The notes: generated from the letters alone by a model not told the origin. Positions 13,697 to 24,493 are shown, counted from the first letter of the stretch. The stretch is 44,419 nt of DNA from Methylococcales bacterium (GCA_028712795.1 JAQTPT010000034.1:1-44419), one strand, 5' to 3'. Numbers and translations are program-made.

Positions 13697-16318
13697 ATGG
13701 AATTAAAGGATTATCAGCAAACGGTGTTGGACACCTTGACGCTGTATCTCGATACGCTGAAAACCCAGCAAATCCGCGCCAATAAGATTAAACAGGCCAA
13801 TGCTCAAGAAACGGACCCGGATTTAATCCGCCCGGTACCGGATTATCCGCATGAGGCATGGGTAAGTTTGCGGCAGGCGGACAAATTGCCACCGGCCAGA
13901 AAAAACATTCCATTTAGCCCGCGTGTCGATGGCGCCGGTCAATCGGTGCCTTCGGTGTGTTTTAAAATTCCCACCGGTGGCGGTAAAACCATTTTGGCGG
14001 CTTACGCGGTATCCAAAATTCATAGCCAATGGCTGCAACGTAACAATGGCTTTGTATTGTGGATCGTGCCGAATGAGTCGATTTATTCGCAAACCATCAA
14101 AGCCTTGCGCGACCGCCAGCATCCGTACCGGCAGATTCTCGACCGCGCCAGCGCTGGACGCACCCTGATTATTGAAAAACAGGATCGGTTGAATAAACGC
14201 GACGTGGATAATCAACTGTGCGTGATGCTGTTGATGTTGCAATCGGCGAATCGCGAAACTAAAGAATCACTGCGCTTGTTCCGTGACCGTGGCAATGTTC
14301 ACGGTTTTTTCCCTTCGTCTGATGATGTGTTGCTTCATGCCGGGCTGTTAAATCAAATTCCGAATCTGGATGTGTACGGTGAGAGTGCGATGGTGGGCGC
14401 GGTGATTAAAGATTCGCTGGGCAATGTTTTACGCGCGATTCGTCCCGTGGTGGTGCTGGATGAAGGCCATAAAGGTTATTCAAAACTGGCGCTGCAAACC
14501 TTGTACGGATTCAATCCTGCGTTTGTGCTGGAATTGACCGCCACGCCGGTGGATAGAATCAGCGACACGCCGCCGATGTACAGCAATTGGCTGGTGGATG
14601 TGCGCGGTGCCGATTTGGACAAGGAGAATATGGTCAAGTTGCCGATTAATGTCACGGTGCGTGGCGGTGATGATTGGCGCGTGTGTTTGCGGGAAAGCGT
14701 GGAGCAGTTGAATGGACTGCAACAACAGGCGGAACGCTTGCGGGCGGATAGTGCGCGATATATCCGGCCTATTTGTTTGGTGCAGGTGGAGCGTACCGGC
14801 AAGGATCAGCGCAACGGCCAGTTTATTCATGCCGAAGACGCCAAGGAGTATTTGTTGTCTTTAGGCGTGATGCAAGAACAAATAGCGATCAAAACCGCCG
14901 AGACAAATGAGCTTAATCAGCCGGAAAATCTGGATTTGTTTAGTCCCACTAATCAGGTGCGTTTCATCATCACCAAACAGGCCTTGCAGGAAGGTTGGGA
15001 TTGCTCGTTCGCTTACGTGCTATGTTCGTTGACGCCGGTGACCAGTTCAGGCGCGATGACGCAGTTGCTCGGGCGCATCTTGCGCCAACCCGACGCTATT
15101 AAAACTCAGATTCAGGCTTTGGATGAATGCTATGTGTTTTGCTTTCATTCAAAAACCGGCGAGGTCGTTGACGCCATCAGAAAAGGACTGGAAGAGGACG
15201 GCATGGGGGATTTGGTGGAAAGCATTCGCGATACCGGTGGCGATGGCAGCGGGGCAAATACCAGCAGAGCGGTTATGCCGCGCGATAAATTTCGAAAAAC
15301 CAGAATTTATTTGCCGAAAGTGTTATGGGTCGAGGCGGATAAAGCGCGGGATTTGGATTATGAAGCCGATATTTTGTACCGCATTGACTGGAATCAGGTA
15401 TGTCTGGAAGAATTGGCGGCAACGTTGCCCAAATCGGTACACGCATTAACAACCCAAAAAATCCGGGTTGGCTTGGGCGATCCTGATTATGAGGAGTTAA
15501 TCAAGTCTGAAAACGTGCAAGAGGAAGCAGTGGAAGCTGTTTTCGACCCCGCTTATGTGACGCGGGCCATTGTTGATATTGTGCCTAATCCCTGGATAGC
15601 GCGTTCATTTGTGTCTCAGGTTTTAACCGGCCTGCAAAAGCTGGATATAGCCATGACGGATTGGGCTGCGCTAACCAGTGTGTTGATTGAGAGCCTGCGC
15701 GTGCATTTAAGTAAAGAGCGCGACCGTTTGGCGGAAGCGGTGTTTTTGACGGAGGTGCAAGCGGGCAGGATTCAATTCCGCTTGCGCACGGATCGAAACA
15801 ATTGGCGAATGCCGAAAGATTTGTTGACGCAAAGGCCGCTAACCAGCACGCTGTTGCAGCGCAACGATGGCAAAGTTGTTGAAAGCAGTTTTTTCGATCC
15901 GGTTTATAAAGATGATCTGGACGGTTATGAGCAAAAAGTCGCCTGTTATCTGGATAGCGAAAAAGCCTTGCGCTGGTGGCATCGCAATGTCGCCAAGGCG
16001 CAGTCCGGTTACTCATTACAGGGCTGGCATAAGCACAAGGTCTATCCTGATTTTATTTTTGCCTTGTCGCATCAGGACGGCCACGAGCGTTTGATGGTTT
16101 TGGAGACTAAAGGCGATCATCTGGATAATCCCGATACAGCCTATAAGAAAAGGCTATTTGAAGTCTGTACTGAGTCGTTCCGGTTGGAGCCAATAAAATC
16201 GGCCGGAGAATGGGAGTTATTGGATGACGAAGGGATTAAGGTAAGCTGCTCCTTAATCTTTGAAAGCAATTGGCAAACGGATTTATCGAAGTTGATTGAG
16301 GATTCTGTGAAGATATGA
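13697..16318 (+). CDS. res: Type III restriction enzyme Res subunit
   Basis: The 873-residue protein is the ATP-dependent translocase and nuclease partner of Mod. The superfamily 2 helicase core has IPTGGGKT near residues 90-97 (Walker A), VVVLDEGHKGY near 252-262 (Walker B, DEGH box), ELTATPV near 277-283, and an arginine-containing TQLLGRILRQP block near 455-465. The C-terminal nuclease domain shows PDFIF (about 784-788) and LETKG (about 802-806), a PD-(D/E)xK arrangement. The ATG at 13697 follows the vapC remnant directly; an earlier in-frame start at 13652 lies inside that remnant. The length is a little short of many Res proteins, but the motifs are intact. Confidence 0.93.
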   Translation: MELKDYQQTVLDTLTLYLDTLKTQQIRANKIKQANAQETDPDLIRPVPDYPHEAWVSLRQADKLPPARKNIPFSPRVDGAGQSVPSVCFKIPTGGGKTILAAYAVSKIHSQWLQRNNGFVLWIVPNESIYSQTIKALRDRQHPYRQILDRASAGRTLIIEKQDRLNKRDVDNQLCVMLLMLQSANRETKESLRLFRDRGNVHGFFPSSDDVLLHAGLLNQIPNLDVYGESAMVGAVIKDSLGNVLRAIRPVVVLDEGHKGYSKLALQTLYGFNPAFVLELTATPVDRISDTPPMYSNWLVDVRGADLDKENMVKLPINVTVRGGDDWRVCLRESVEQLNGLQQQAERLRADSARYIRPICLVQVERTGKDQRNGQFIHAEDAKEYLLSLGVMQEQIAIKTAETNELNQPENLDLFSPTNQVRFIITKQALQEGWDCSFAYVLCSLTPVTSSGAMTQLLGRILRQPDAIKTQIQALDECYVFCFHSKTGEVVDAIRKGLEEDGMGDLVESIRDTGGDGSGANTSRAVMPRDKFRKTRIYLPKVLWVEADKARDLDYEADILYRIDWNQVCLEELAATLPKSVHALTTQKIRVGLGDPDYEELIKSENVQEEAVEAVFDPAYVTRAIVDIVPNPWIARSFVSQVLTGLQKLDIAMTDWAALTSVLIESLRVHLSKERDRLAEAVFLTEVQAGRIQFRLRTDRNNWRMPKDLLTQRPLTSTLLQRNDGKVVESSFFDPVYKDDLDGYEQKVACYLDSEKALRWWHRNVAKAQSGYSLQGWHKHKVYPDFIFALSHQDGHERLMVLETKGDHLDNPDTAYKKRLFEVCTESFRLEPIKSAGEWELLDDEGIKVSCSLIFESNWQTDLSKLIEDSVKI

Positions 16319-16351
16319 ACGGCAAAAAATCAATCCCTAATCCAAACAACT

Positions 16352-17090
16352 ATGGCTTTTCGGAACTTGCATGATGACGACGCCCGGATGATGGCAGAAC
16401 CCGCACTATCAATTCAACAATTAAGCAAAAGCTATCAGGAGTCAGAACTACGCCACGAAATTTTCAGCGGATTGAATCTACAGGTCAGTCGTGGCGAGTT
16501 TATTGTTTTGTTGGGTCGTAGCGGTTCGGGCAAGTCAACTTTTCTAAATCTTGTCAGCGGGATTGACCCACCGGACAGCGGCAAAATTTTTATTAACTGC
16601 ACGGATATTACCGGGCTTTCAGAACATGACCGCACGCGGTTTCGACGCCATCATATTGGTTTTGTATTCCAGTCCAATAATCTGATCCCGATCTTGACGG
16701 TTGCGGAAAATCTTTTATTGCCCCTGGAACTCATCAAACGGGTGACCCGCGCCGATCGCGACAAGGTCGCCGGCTTGCTGGACAAATTATTGTTATCCGG
16801 CCGGATTTGACAGTTATCCCGACCGTTTATCCGGCGGTGAACAACAACGGGTTGCGATAGCCCGTGCTTTAATTCATGACCCGGATGTGATTCTTGCCGA
16901 TGAACCCACCGGAAATCTGGATTTGGATACCGTCGAACAGGTATTAGCGTTGCTGGATATTTTAGTCAGGAAAGCAGGTAAAACCATGATTATGGCGACG
17001 CATTGCCAGGAAGTCATCGGTCAGGCCGACCGGGTTTTATCCATCCGAAACAAATTATTGTTACTCGATGTTCAAGTTTTTAATTCTTGA
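16352..17090 (+). pseudogene. Frameshifted ABC transporter ATPase (LolD/MacB type)
   Basis: The first part encodes an ABC ATPase with LLGRSGSGKST (Walker A) and a VFQSNNLIPILTVAENLLLP Q-loop segment. It stops at 16808-16810 after SGRI. One base out of frame the sequence resumes as [15 protein letters not shown] (ABC signature), then [13 protein letters not shown] (Walker B) and an ATHCQE switch region, ending at 17090. Removing the A at 16805 restores SGRFDSYPDR, exactly what this family has. No permease gene follows; mutS comes next. It is either a real decayed gene or a sequencing error in a functional orphan ATPase. Confidence 0.85.
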
Positions 17091-17185
17091 TTTTAAAGAA
17101 TCCCTTGAATTCGCCCTTCGCTAAAATTACGCCTTAAAAATGCAGAATAATCCGCAAGCTAAAAGTTGAAAATATTTAAGATAAG

Positions 17186-19765
17186 ATGATTAAAGACGAT
17201 TTAACAAAAAATAACACTCCGATGATTCAGCAATATTTGCGCATCAAATCAGCCCATCCCGACACCCTTTTATTTTATCGGATGGGAGATTTTTACGAGC
17301 TGTTTTTTGATGACGCTAAAAAAGCCTCGCAATTACTGGATATTACCTTGACCAGTCGCGGGCAGTCGGCTGGCTTGCCGATCCCTATGGCAGGCATACC
17401 TTATCATGCGGCTGAAGGCTATCTTGCCAGACTATTAAAAAGCGGGGAGTCTATCGCGATTTGTGAACAAATTGGAGATCCTGCGACATCCAAAGGGCCG
17501 GTCGAACGTAAAGTGGTGCGGATTGTCACGCCGGGTACGGTCACTGACGAAGCTTTGCTTGAAGACCGGAAAGATAATCTACTGGTCGCCGTGTGCCTGT
17601 CCCATAGCGTCGGCTTGGGAGCGCAACACGGCATCGCCAGTCTGGACTTGACCAGTGGCCGCTTTGTCTTGCAACAGGTGGACTCCGAAAGCCAGTTACT
17701 CAGCGAACTGGGACGCCTTAATCCCGCTGAATTGCTGTTTAGCGAAGATTGGCCGCTACCTGCAACTTTGCAACAACGCAGTGGTTTATGCAGAAGGCCA
17801 CCTTGGCATTTTGATCCGGAAAGTGCCCGGCAACGCGTGTTGAAGCAATTCAATACGCTTGATTTAAAGGGTTTTGGTTGTGATAACTTAGCGGCAGCCA
17901 TTGCGGCGGCGGGCGCTTTATTGCAGTATATTGATGATACCCAACAAGGCGCTTTACCGCATATTCAAGGCATCCGAACGGAAAGCAGCGCGGACAGTAT
18001 TTTGCTGGACGCTTCCAGCCGCCGTAATCTTGAACTGGATTATCATCCCTCGGGACAATTGCAATACACGCTTTTTGGCGTTTTGGACAAAACCGCCACG
18101 GCAATGGGCAGCCGCTGTTTGAGACGCTGGATCAACCGGCCTCTGCGTGACCGCCGCATCCTTAACAAACGTTATGCCTGTGTTGATACGCTGCTTAATG
18201 GCAATTTATATAAGGATGTGCAAACCCACCTGCGGCAAGTGGGCGATATTGAAAGGATCAGTTCGCGCATTGCCTTAAAGTCAGCTCGACCTCGCGACTT
18301 ATTGGTGTTGCGCAATACCTTGGCGGTATTGCCTGCATTGCAACAGACACTTGCGCCCAGCGACAACGGGCAACTTGCCCACACGGCAAAACAAATCGGC
18401 GAGCACCCGGAGATGTTAAAGCTTTTGCGGCAAGCCATTATTGATAATCCGCCTGTGCTTATCCGTGACGGTGGTGTTATTGCGGCAGGCTATAATCAAG
18501 AGCTGGATGAGCTGCGAAACTTAAGCCAAAACGCCGATCAATTCCTGATTGATATGGAAAACCGCGAAAAAGCAGAAACCGGGATCACTACGCTCAAAGT
18601 CAATTACAACCGCGTGCATGGCTATTATATTGAGATTTCCCACTTACACGGCGCAAAAGTTCCCGCCCATTACACCCGTAAACAGACCTTAAAAGGGGCT
18701 GAACGTTACATCACCGAGGAATTAAAATCGTTTGAAGACAAGGTGCTCAGCGCCAAAGAAAAATCACTCTCTTTTGAAAAAGCCTTGTACGAAGAATTGC
18801 TCAACATTATCGCCGCCTCATTGATCCCTTTGCAACAGTGCGCCGCCGCTTTGGCTGAGCTGGATGTGTTGACCAACTTTGCCGAACGCGCCGAGACCCT
18901 GAATTTATCGCAGCCAACACTGCTTGATAAACCCGGCATAACCATTGAGGGCGGCAGGCATCTGGTGGTTGAACAGGTTTCCGGCATCCCTTTTGTGCCT
19001 AACGACCTGTCATTTTCCAGTCAGCGCCGCATGTTGGTGGTTACCGGCCCTAATATGGGCGGCAAATCGACGTATATGCGGCAGGCCGCGCTAATCGTCT
19101 TAATAGCCCACATAGGCTGTTATGTGCCTGCAAAAACGCTTGCCTGTGGCCCTGTCGACAAGATTTTTACCCGGATTGGCGCGTCGGATGATCTGGCCAG
19201 CGGTCGTTCCACTTTTATGGTGGAGATGTCTGAGACCGCCAATATTCTGCATAACGCCACTTCAAAAAGTCTGATTTTAATGGATGAGATAGGACGCGGC
19301 ACCAGCACGTTTGACGGCTTGTCCCTGGCGTGGGCGTGCGCCGATCACCTGGCTAGAGAAACCAAGGCTTTTACCTTGTTTGCGACACACTATTTTGAAT
19401 TAACCACACTGGCCGATGAACAGAAAGCTATTCATAACGTGCATCTGGACGCCATGGAACACGGCGACAGGATTATCTTTTTACATGCCGTTAAAGAGGG
19501 GCCGGCTAATCAAAGTTATGGCCTGCAGGTCGCAGCTTTAGCCGGTGTCCCACGTTCGGTGATAGATAAAGCCAAAACCAAGCTGCGGCATTTGGAAGAT
19601 AATGCCTATAACGAACAGCAAACCTCAACCGGCGTTAACCAACTGGATTTGTTTTCATCGAAAGAATGTCACCCCGTGGTCGCTTTGCTTGAAGACATAA
19701 AACCGGACGACCTTAGCCCCAGGCAGGCATTGGAGTTGCTCTATAAACTTAAGGGATTGGTGTAG
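17186..19765 (+). CDS. mutS: DNA mismatch repair protein MutS
   Basis: This 859-residue protein recognises base mismatches and small loops and recruits MutL. The mismatch-binding F36-Y37-E38 motif is in GDFYELFF near the N-terminus. Connector, lever and clamp domains follow, including the [19 protein letters not shown] region. The ATPase domain has [14 protein letters not shown] at about 619-632, a [12 protein letters not shown]alker B/signature block, and an ATHYFELT motif. The C-terminal helix-turn-helix region for dimerisation is present. Length and motifs are those of gammaproteobacterial MutS, with no sign of disruption. Confidence 0.98.
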   Translation: MIKDDLTKNNTPMIQQYLRIKSAHPDTLLFYRMGDFYELFFDDAKKASQLLDITLTSRGQSAGLPIPMAGIPYHAAEGYLARLLKSGESIAICEQIGDPATSKGPVERKVVRIVTPGTVTDEALLEDRKDNLLVAVCLSHSVGLGAQHGIASLDLTSGRFVLQQVDSESQLLSELGRLNPAELLFSEDWPLPATLQQRSGLCRRPPWHFDPESARQRVLKQFNTLDLKGFGCDNLAAAIAAAGALLQYIDDTQQGALPHIQGIRTESSADSILLDASSRRNLELDYHPSGQLQYTLFGVLDKTATAMGSRCLRRWINRPLRDRRILNKRYACVDTLLNGNLYKDVQTHLRQVGDIERISSRIALKSARPRDLLVLRNTLAVLPALQQTLAPSDNGQLAHTAKQIGEHPEMLKLLRQAIIDNPPVLIRDGGVIAAGYNQELDELRNLSQNADQFLIDMENREKAETGITTLKVNYNRVHGYYIEISHLHGAKVPAHYTRKQTLKGAERYITEELKSFEDKVLSAKEKSLSFEKALYEELLNIIAASLIPLQQCAAALAELDVLTNFAERAETLNLSQPTLLDKPGITIEGGRHLVVEQVSGIPFVPNDLSFSSQRRMLVVTGPNMGGKSTYMRQAALIVLIAHIGCYVPAKTLACGPVDKIFTRIGASDDLASGRSTFMVEMSETANILHNATSKSLILMDEIGRGTSTFDGLSLAWACADHLARETKAFTLFATHYFELTTLADEQKAIHNVHLDAMEHGDRIIFLHAVKEGPANQSYGLQVAALAGVPRSVIDKAKTKLRHLEDNAYNEQQTSTGVNQLDLFSSKECHPVVALLEDIKPDDLSPRQALELLYKLKGLV

Positions 19766-19989
19766 CAATCAACATCCATAAAGGTTAAATTAATTTTGGG
19801 CTGTTAAATAGGCGTTATAATCGGCTATGACCAAAGATTAGTGATGTGCGGCATTTCCTGGAAGATGTAAATCTCACGATAAATTATTTCACTCTACCGC
19901 ACAGACTTATGCTAGTAGCAGCACAATAGACAATAAGCCGGTTTTCATACTGGTTTTACAAAAAATTTTTATCACTATTTCCCCTAAAA

Positions 19990-20484
19990 ATGACTAAACA
20001 AGAAAAATCCTTAACAATGACTGTGCTGATGACGCCCGATATGGCGAATTTTTCGGGTAATGTGCATGGCGGTTCGTTATTAAAACTGCTGGATCAGGTG
20101 GCTTATGCCTGTGCGGCAAAGTATTGTAAAAATTATGTGGTGACCGCAGCGCTGGATCAGGTTTTCTTTAAACAGCAAGTGAATGTCGGTGAGTTGGTGA
20201 CATTTTATGCCCGTGTTAATCATGTGGGGCGTTCATCCATGGAAATTGGCGTGAAAGTGGTTGCCGAACATTTGCGCACTTATGAAAAAAGGCACACCAC
20301 ATCGTGTTTTTTTACGATGGTGGCGATTGATGAAAACGGCAAATCCTTTGAAGTTCCTCGCTTACAACTGGAGACCGAACTGGAAAAAAGGCTGTTTGCC
20401 GCCGGGGAAATGCGTAAAAAAATGCGCCATGAAAGTCTGGAAAAAATTCGTGAGTTACAGATTGATATAGAGGATGAGTTTTAA
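19990..20484 (+). CDS. Acyl-CoA thioesterase (hotdog fold)
   Basis: The 164-residue protein is a hotdog-fold thioesterase of the YciA/BACH group, which hydrolyses acyl-CoA to free acid and CoA in the cytosol. The catalytic-region signature FSGNVHGGSLLKLLDQVAY spans residues 21-39, with N24, H26, G27 and D35 in the expected places. DQVFFKQQVNVGELV and a central beta-strand region follow. The final 35 residues are a charged helical extension (EMRKKMRHESLEKIRELQ). It is directly followed by parC, whose GTG start abuts its TAA, so the two are cotranscribed. The natural acyl substrate cannot be read from sequence. Confidence 0.9.
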   Translation: MTKQEKSLTMTVLMTPDMANFSGNVHGGSLLKLLDQVAYACAAKYCKNYVVTAALDQVFFKQQVNVGELVTFYARVNHVGRSSMEIGVKVVAEHLRTYEKRHTTSCFFTMVAIDENGKSFEVPRLQLETELEKRLFAAGEMRKKMRHESLEKIRELQIDIEDEF

Positions 20485-22716
20485 GTGGGACTACAAGAAA
20501 ATTTTGAACAACTGCCGTTAAAGGATTTCGCCGAGAAAGCGTATCTGGATTATTCCATGTACGTAATTCTCGACCGGGCCCTGCCTCATATTGCCGATGG
20601 CCTGAAGCCGGTGCAACGGCGAATCATTTACGCCATGTCCGAGCTCGGTTTGACAGCCCTGGCCAAGTATAAAAAATCGGCGCGAACAGTCGGCGATGTG
20701 TTGGGTAAATACCATCCCCACGGCGATTCGGCCTGTTATGAAGCCATGGTGTTGATGGCGCAGAATTTTTCTTACCGTTATCCCTTGGTTGATGGGCAAG
20801 GCAACTGGGGCTCGCCGGATGACCCCAAATCCTTTGCCGCCATGCGTTATACCGAATCGCGGTTGGCCGCTTATGCGAATACCTTGCTCAGCGAACTGGG
20901 GCAGGGCACCGTCGAGTGGGCGGATAATTTTGACGCGACGCTAAAAGAGCCGGTGCTGTTACCGGCAAGATTGCCGAATATCCTGCTGAACGGCACGATG
21001 GGTATTGCCGTCGGCATGGCGACGGATATCCCCCCGCACAATCTCCGGGAGGTGGCGGCTGCCTGTATCCAGTTATTGGATGAGCCTGACAGCACATTGG
21101 AATCCCTGTTCAACTTCATCAAAGGTCCCGATTACCCAACCGACGCTGAAATTGTCACGTCCGCCGAGGATATACAGAAAATGTACCTGAATGGTGGCGG
21201 CTCGATAAAAATGCGGGCTATCTATGAGCAGGAAGATGGCAATATCGTCATCACCGCTTTGCCTCATCAGGTTTCCGGGGCCAAATTGATGGAGCAAATA
21301 GCCGCGCAAATGCTGGCGAAAAAGCTGCCGATGATTGAAGACCTTCGGGATGAGTCGGATCATGAAAATCCTACCCGCTTATTAATCATTCCAAAATCCA
21401 AGCGCATTGATGTTGATGCGGTTATGTCGCATTTATTTTCTACGACTGATCTGGAAAAAAGCTATCGCGTCAATATGAACATGATAGGCATGGACGGCAA
21501 GCCAAAGGTTAAAGGACTCAGGGAAATTCTCGTTGAATGGCTGGCCTTTCGCACTGAAACCGTAAGGCGGCGTTTGCAGTATAGATTGGATAAGGTGCTG
21601 GCCCGATTGCACATACTCGATGGCTTGTTAATTGCCTATCTGAATATTGATGAAGTGATCGCCATTATTCGAAATGAAGAGTACCCAAAACCGGTGTTAA
21701 TGGAACGGTTTGTGCTGACTGATATTCAGGCCGAAGCCATACTGGAATTAAAGTTAAGACATCTGGCCAAGCTGGAAGAGATGAAGATCCGGGGCGAGCA
21801 GGATGCGCTGGAAAAGGAACGCGCGGCGCTGGAAAAAACCCTGGGTTCCCGGCTGTTATTAAACCGTCTGATCAGAAAAGAAATTGAGCGTGACGCCGAA
21901 CAATATGGCGATGACCGCCGCTCGCCGATTGTTGCACGGGTTGCCTCGCAGGCACTGGAAACCACCGCGTTAATCAGCAATGAACCCTTAACCATTATTT
22001 TGTCGCAAAAAGGCTGGATACGGGCGGCCAAAGGTCACGATTTTGATGTGGAAAGTTTGAGTTACCGTTCAGGGGACGGGTTTCTGGATGCGGTAAAAAG
22101 CCGGTCAACGCAGCCCGTTTATATCCTTGATTCCACGGGCCGCGCCTACAGCACCTCGACTCACGATTTGCCCTCGGCGAGAACGCAGGGCGAACCCCTA
22201 ACCGGACGGCTCAATCCACCTCCAGGCTCTTTGTTCATGCATTTGCTTAGCGGCAATCCCGATGACTGGGTTGTGCTGGCCAGTCATTTTGGTTATGGTT
22301 TCAGAGTACAGTTAAAAGAGCTGTCGAGTAAGAATAAGTCTGGGAAATTGCTTATAACCCTGCCTGAAGGTGCGAAAGTTTTAAAGCCCACGCCGATACA
22401 CAACGAATCTGATGTGCTGGCAGTCGTTACCTTGCAAGGCCGGTTGCTGATTTTCCCTGTGGCCGAATTACCCGCACTGGCGCGCGGCAAAGGTAATAAA
22501 TTGATACAGATTCCCCCGGTTGATCTGGCGGCGGAAAAGGATTACGTGGTCGCGGCCTTGGCAATACCTGAGAACAGCCCGTTAAAAGTGGTTGCAGGCA
22601 AGCGGTTTTTAACGTTGAAAGCAGCCGATATTGAACATTACACCGGTAGCCGCGCCAAAAGAGGCTTGCATTTGCCTCGGGGCTTTCAGCGGGTTGAAGG
22701 CTTGGAATGTGAGTAG
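20485..22716 (+). CDS. parC: DNA topoisomerase IV subunit A
   Basis: ParC is the DNA-breaking subunit of topoisomerase IV, which decatenates daughter chromosomes with ParE. The catalytic tyrosine is Y122 in [10 protein letters not shown]. The quinolone-resistance region [16 protein letters not shown] carries Ser82 and Glu86, the residues equivalent to wild-type E. coli Ser80 and Glu84. The C-terminal beta-pinwheel is recognisable from about residue 490 (repeats such as [12 protein letters not shown] and [11 protein letters not shown]). The 743 residues match ParC and not the longer GyrA. Translation starts at a GTG immediately after the thioesterase stop. The 3' end runs into the first REP-like repeat. 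Confidence 0.96.
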   Translation: MGLQENFEQLPLKDFAEKAYLDYSMYVILDRALPHIADGLKPVQRRIIYAMSELGLTALAKYKKSARTVGDVLGKYHPHGDSACYEAMVLMAQNFSYRYPLVDGQGNWGSPDDPKSFAAMRYTESRLAAYANTLLSELGQGTVEWADNFDATLKEPVLLPARLPNILLNGTMGIAVGMATDIPPHNLREVAAACIQLLDEPDSTLESLFNFIKGPDYPTDAEIVTSAEDIQKMYLNGGGSIKMRAIYEQEDGNIVITALPHQVSGAKLMEQIAAQMLAKKLPMIEDLRDESDHENPTRLLIIPKSKRIDVDAVMSHLFSTTDLEKSYRVNMNMIGMDGKPKVKGLREILVEWLAFRTETVRRRLQYRLDKVLARLHILDGLLIAYLNIDEVIAIIRNEEYPKPVLMERFVLTDIQAEAILELKLRHLAKLEEMKIRGEQDALEKERAALEKTLGSRLLLNRLIRKEIERDAEQYGDDRRSPIVARVASQALETTALISNEPLTIILSQKGWIRAAKGHDFDVESLSYRSGDGFLDAVKSRSTQPVYILDSTGRAYSTSTHDLPSARTQGEPLTGRLNPPPGSLFMHLLSGNPDDWVVLASHFGYGFRVQLKELSSKNKSGKLLITLPEGAKVLKPTPIHNESDVLAVVTLQGRLLIFPVAELPALARGKGNKLIQIPPVDLAAEKDYVVAALAIPENSPLKVVAGKRFLTLKAADIEHYTGSRAKRGLHLPRGFQRVEGLECE

Positions 22717-22833
22717 TGTTTACATCGGTCTCGCGCTTGTGCTGGTCGGGGTTTACAACCCCGACCGTAACGTTTGAAGATCGTCGCGACCATAAAACGT
22801 GAGTGACGGGGTTGCAAACCCCGTCACGCTTCG
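22701..22833 (+). repeat. REP-like double-hairpin element, copy A
   Basis: Hairpin 1 (22744-22766) is GGTCGGGGTTTACAACCCCG plus ACC, a near-perfect palindrome. A conserved spacer with AACGTTTGAAGATCGT follows, then hairpin 2 (22804-22826), TGACGGGGTTGCAAACCCCG plus TCA. The first bases of the unit, CTTGGAATGTGAGTAG, are the last codons of parC and its stop. The hairpins may also terminate parC transcription. Confidence 0.85.
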
Positions 22834-22956
22834 CTTGGAATGTGAGTAGTAAGTGCCTTGCGTTGGTCGGGGTTTATAACCCCGACCGAAACGTTTGAAG
22901 ATCGTAGCGACTACAAAACGTGAGTGACGGGGTTGCAAACCCCGTCACGCTTCGCG
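22834..22956 (+). repeat. REP-like double-hairpin element, copy B
   Basis: Copy B has hairpin 1 at 22865-22887 and hairpin 2 at 22925-22947, with the same spacer. It begins with a second copy of CTTGGAATGTGAGTAG, so the end of parC is duplicated along with the repeat. The leader before hairpin 1 is 12 bases shorter than in copy A. Confidence 0.85.
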
Positions 22957-23078
22957 ATCCGCCAATCAAACGACAATTCATATACCAACGCAAAAACCAT
23001 CGCACCGATACCGGCGAAATCATGCGGCCCACGGGGGCCGTCCCCCTCCCCATGGTGGAACCCGTGGCCGGTTCCGCC
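22957..23078. other. Intergenic spacer
   Basis: Together with copies A and B this completes the gene-free stretch from 22717 to 23078. The segment is G+C-rich, with short G and C runs near 23030-23060, and I see no gene or clear signal in it. Confidence 0.5.
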
Positions 23079-24023
23079 TTACTGGTTCATCTCACTAAGT
23101 ATTCTATGTCCATCAAGTATCGCTCCATCTTTTGAAAAAAAGTGAAATCCAATTTTTGGTGAATATATTTGCTTGTAGGCGTTATAAAGCATTTTTGTGT
23201 TCAAAATAGAGACCAATTCTGGAGTTGCTATAATAATTTTATTTTCTCCATCGAATTCTCCAATAAGCGCAAGATCCTGAGATACTGGAAAATATACTTG
23301 AGTGTCACTCATGCCAAAGCCTGGGCTACCCCTGTAAAATGGAGGTATTTTTTCCGGTTCGTTCCAAGTTAGACTAACTGGGTTATCTGTGGTAATAAAA
23401 GGAGCTGCGTCTTTTGTAGCACGGACTAAAATCCAATTTCTTCGGTATAAGTAAGGCAATATTGCCTTAATCATGACCATTTCGTTCCCTATATGATGTT
23501 CATTTGTTAGCGTAATCTCATATTTTTTACTATCAAAGAACTCCTTTAGTTCTTCGTAGCTAACTTTACTAACATATTCTGGATTTTCCTCTTTTCTCTG
23601 TGCTTCCTGAACCTCCCATCGTTCTTTAGACTCAAGAGAAAGACTCATTAATCTCTCAATAACCTCCGCTTCAAACCGCCTTAAATGTTCTCGCTTTTCG
23701 GGCGACCTTATCCCAACCAAGGCAATCAAATTTAGTATTAAATCTTGTGTTTCAGCAGTAAAAACCAAAGTCTCTTCTAGTTTTTTTAGGGCACTTGCAG
23801 CCTTACCTTCAAAGTCAGATAAGGTTGACTCAATAACGTTTTGGTCAATGCCTTCAATATTAATTCTATTAAAATCTCTTATACCACCCACGTTCCTAGG
23901 GATAGTTTCAAACCATTTGCGCTCTTTGAAATCGAAAACAGTCAACTTAGAGTTCTTCGCTTTACCTTTGGTAAATCCTTTTAAATAACACTGCGATAAA
24001 TAGTGATGATGTCTAGCAGTCAT
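23079..24023 (-). CDS. DUF4238 domain protein
   Basis: The 314-residue protein opens with the DUF4238 hallmark HHHYLSQCYLKGF (about residues 4-16) and has FDFKERKWFETIPRNVGG soon after. Its second half includes PFITTDNPVSLTWNEPEK and QVYFPVSQDLALIGEFDG, also typical of the family. DUF4238 proteins are widespread, patchily distributed and of unknown function; many occur in accessory or defence-rich DNA. The gene is visibly more A+T-rich than its surroundings and lies between REP-like copies B and C, suggesting horizontal acquisition. The ATG at 24023 has AGG six bases upstream; an in-frame ATG at 24053 would add ten residues. Confidence 0.85.
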   Translation of the reverse strand: MTARHHHYLSQCYLKGFTKGKAKNSKLTVFDFKERKWFETIPRNVGGIRDFNRINIEGIDQNVIESTLSDFEGKAASALKKLEETLVFTAETQDLILNLIALVGIRSPEKREHLRRFEAEVIERLMSLSLESKERWEVQEAQRKEENPEYVSKVSYEELKEFFDSKKYEITLTNEHHIGNEMVMIKAILPYLYRRNWILVRATKDAAPFITTDNPVSLTWNEPEKIPPFYRGSPGFGMSDTQVYFPVSQDLALIGEFDGENKIIIATPELVSILNTKMLYNAYKQIYSPKIGFHFFSKDGAILDGHRILSEMNQ

Positions 24024-24072
24024 ATGATGCCTAACGTATAAATTGAATGACATACCTGTCTGACTTTGCGCT

Positions 24073-24146
24073 GGTCGGGGTTTGCAACCCCAATCGAAAC
24101 GTTTGAAGATTACAGAGGCTTACAAAATGTGAGTGGCGGGGTACCA
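24073..24146 (+). repeat. REP-like element, degenerate copy C
   Basis: GGTCGGGGTTTGCAACCCCA at 24073 matches hairpin 1 of copies A and B with a broken right arm (AATC for GACC). The spacer AACGTTTGAAGAT is conserved. The second hairpin keeps only its left arm (GGCGGGGT) before the sequence diverges. Confidence 0.75.
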
Positions 24147-24418
24147 AAGTCAGTCCACTTTACATTATAAATTGCTCAATAACTTCGTGTTCTTCGTGCC
24201 TTCGTGGTTTTATATGGCTTACGTTCTGTCGGTTTACGCTATAGTTAACCCACATTTTGTGCTTTCTCATCAACTTTCACAACATTCCCACGTTCCAAAA
24301 TTTGATCCAAATGAAAATCAAACTGATCGTTCCAATAGTAGCGGTGGGCACAAACTTTAATCATGCACTCTGATACAATGCTAGCTAGTCAATATATCAT
24401 GGTTTGGAGAGATACAAG

Positions 24419-24445
24419 GTTGGGTTGCGCTTTTTGCAGCCCAAC
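24419..24445. repeat. Palindrome GTTGGG..CCCAAC
   Basis: GTTGGGTTGC pairs with GCAGCCCAAC around a short T-rich loop. A related palindrome lies at 24463-24493. Confidence 0.55.
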
Positions 24446-24462
24446 ATTTCATGCGCCAATGT

Positions 24463-24493
24463 GTTGGGTTAAGGATAAAGCTGTTAACCCAAC
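24463..24493. repeat. Palindrome GTTGGGTTA..TAACCCAAC
   Basis: A perfect stem of nine to ten base pairs (GTTGGGTTA with TAACCCAAC) surrounds a loop of about 12 bases. It shares the GTTGGG arm with the preceding palindrome. Confidence 0.6.

Noticed and set aside
22701..22956. Possible CRISPR array
   Set aside because: The repeated units are about 120-133 bases, contain two hairpins each and have no unique 30-40-base spacers or cas genes nearby.
22920..23145. Short plus-strand reading frames across REP-like copy B
   Set aside because: They lie in hairpin repeats and antisense to the DUF4238 3' end, with no ribosome binding site or family similarity.
24133..24360. 75-codon plus-strand reading frame
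   Set aside because: It is made of a degenerate CTTCGTG repeat and intergenic sequence, a known source of spurious frames, with no recognisable domain.
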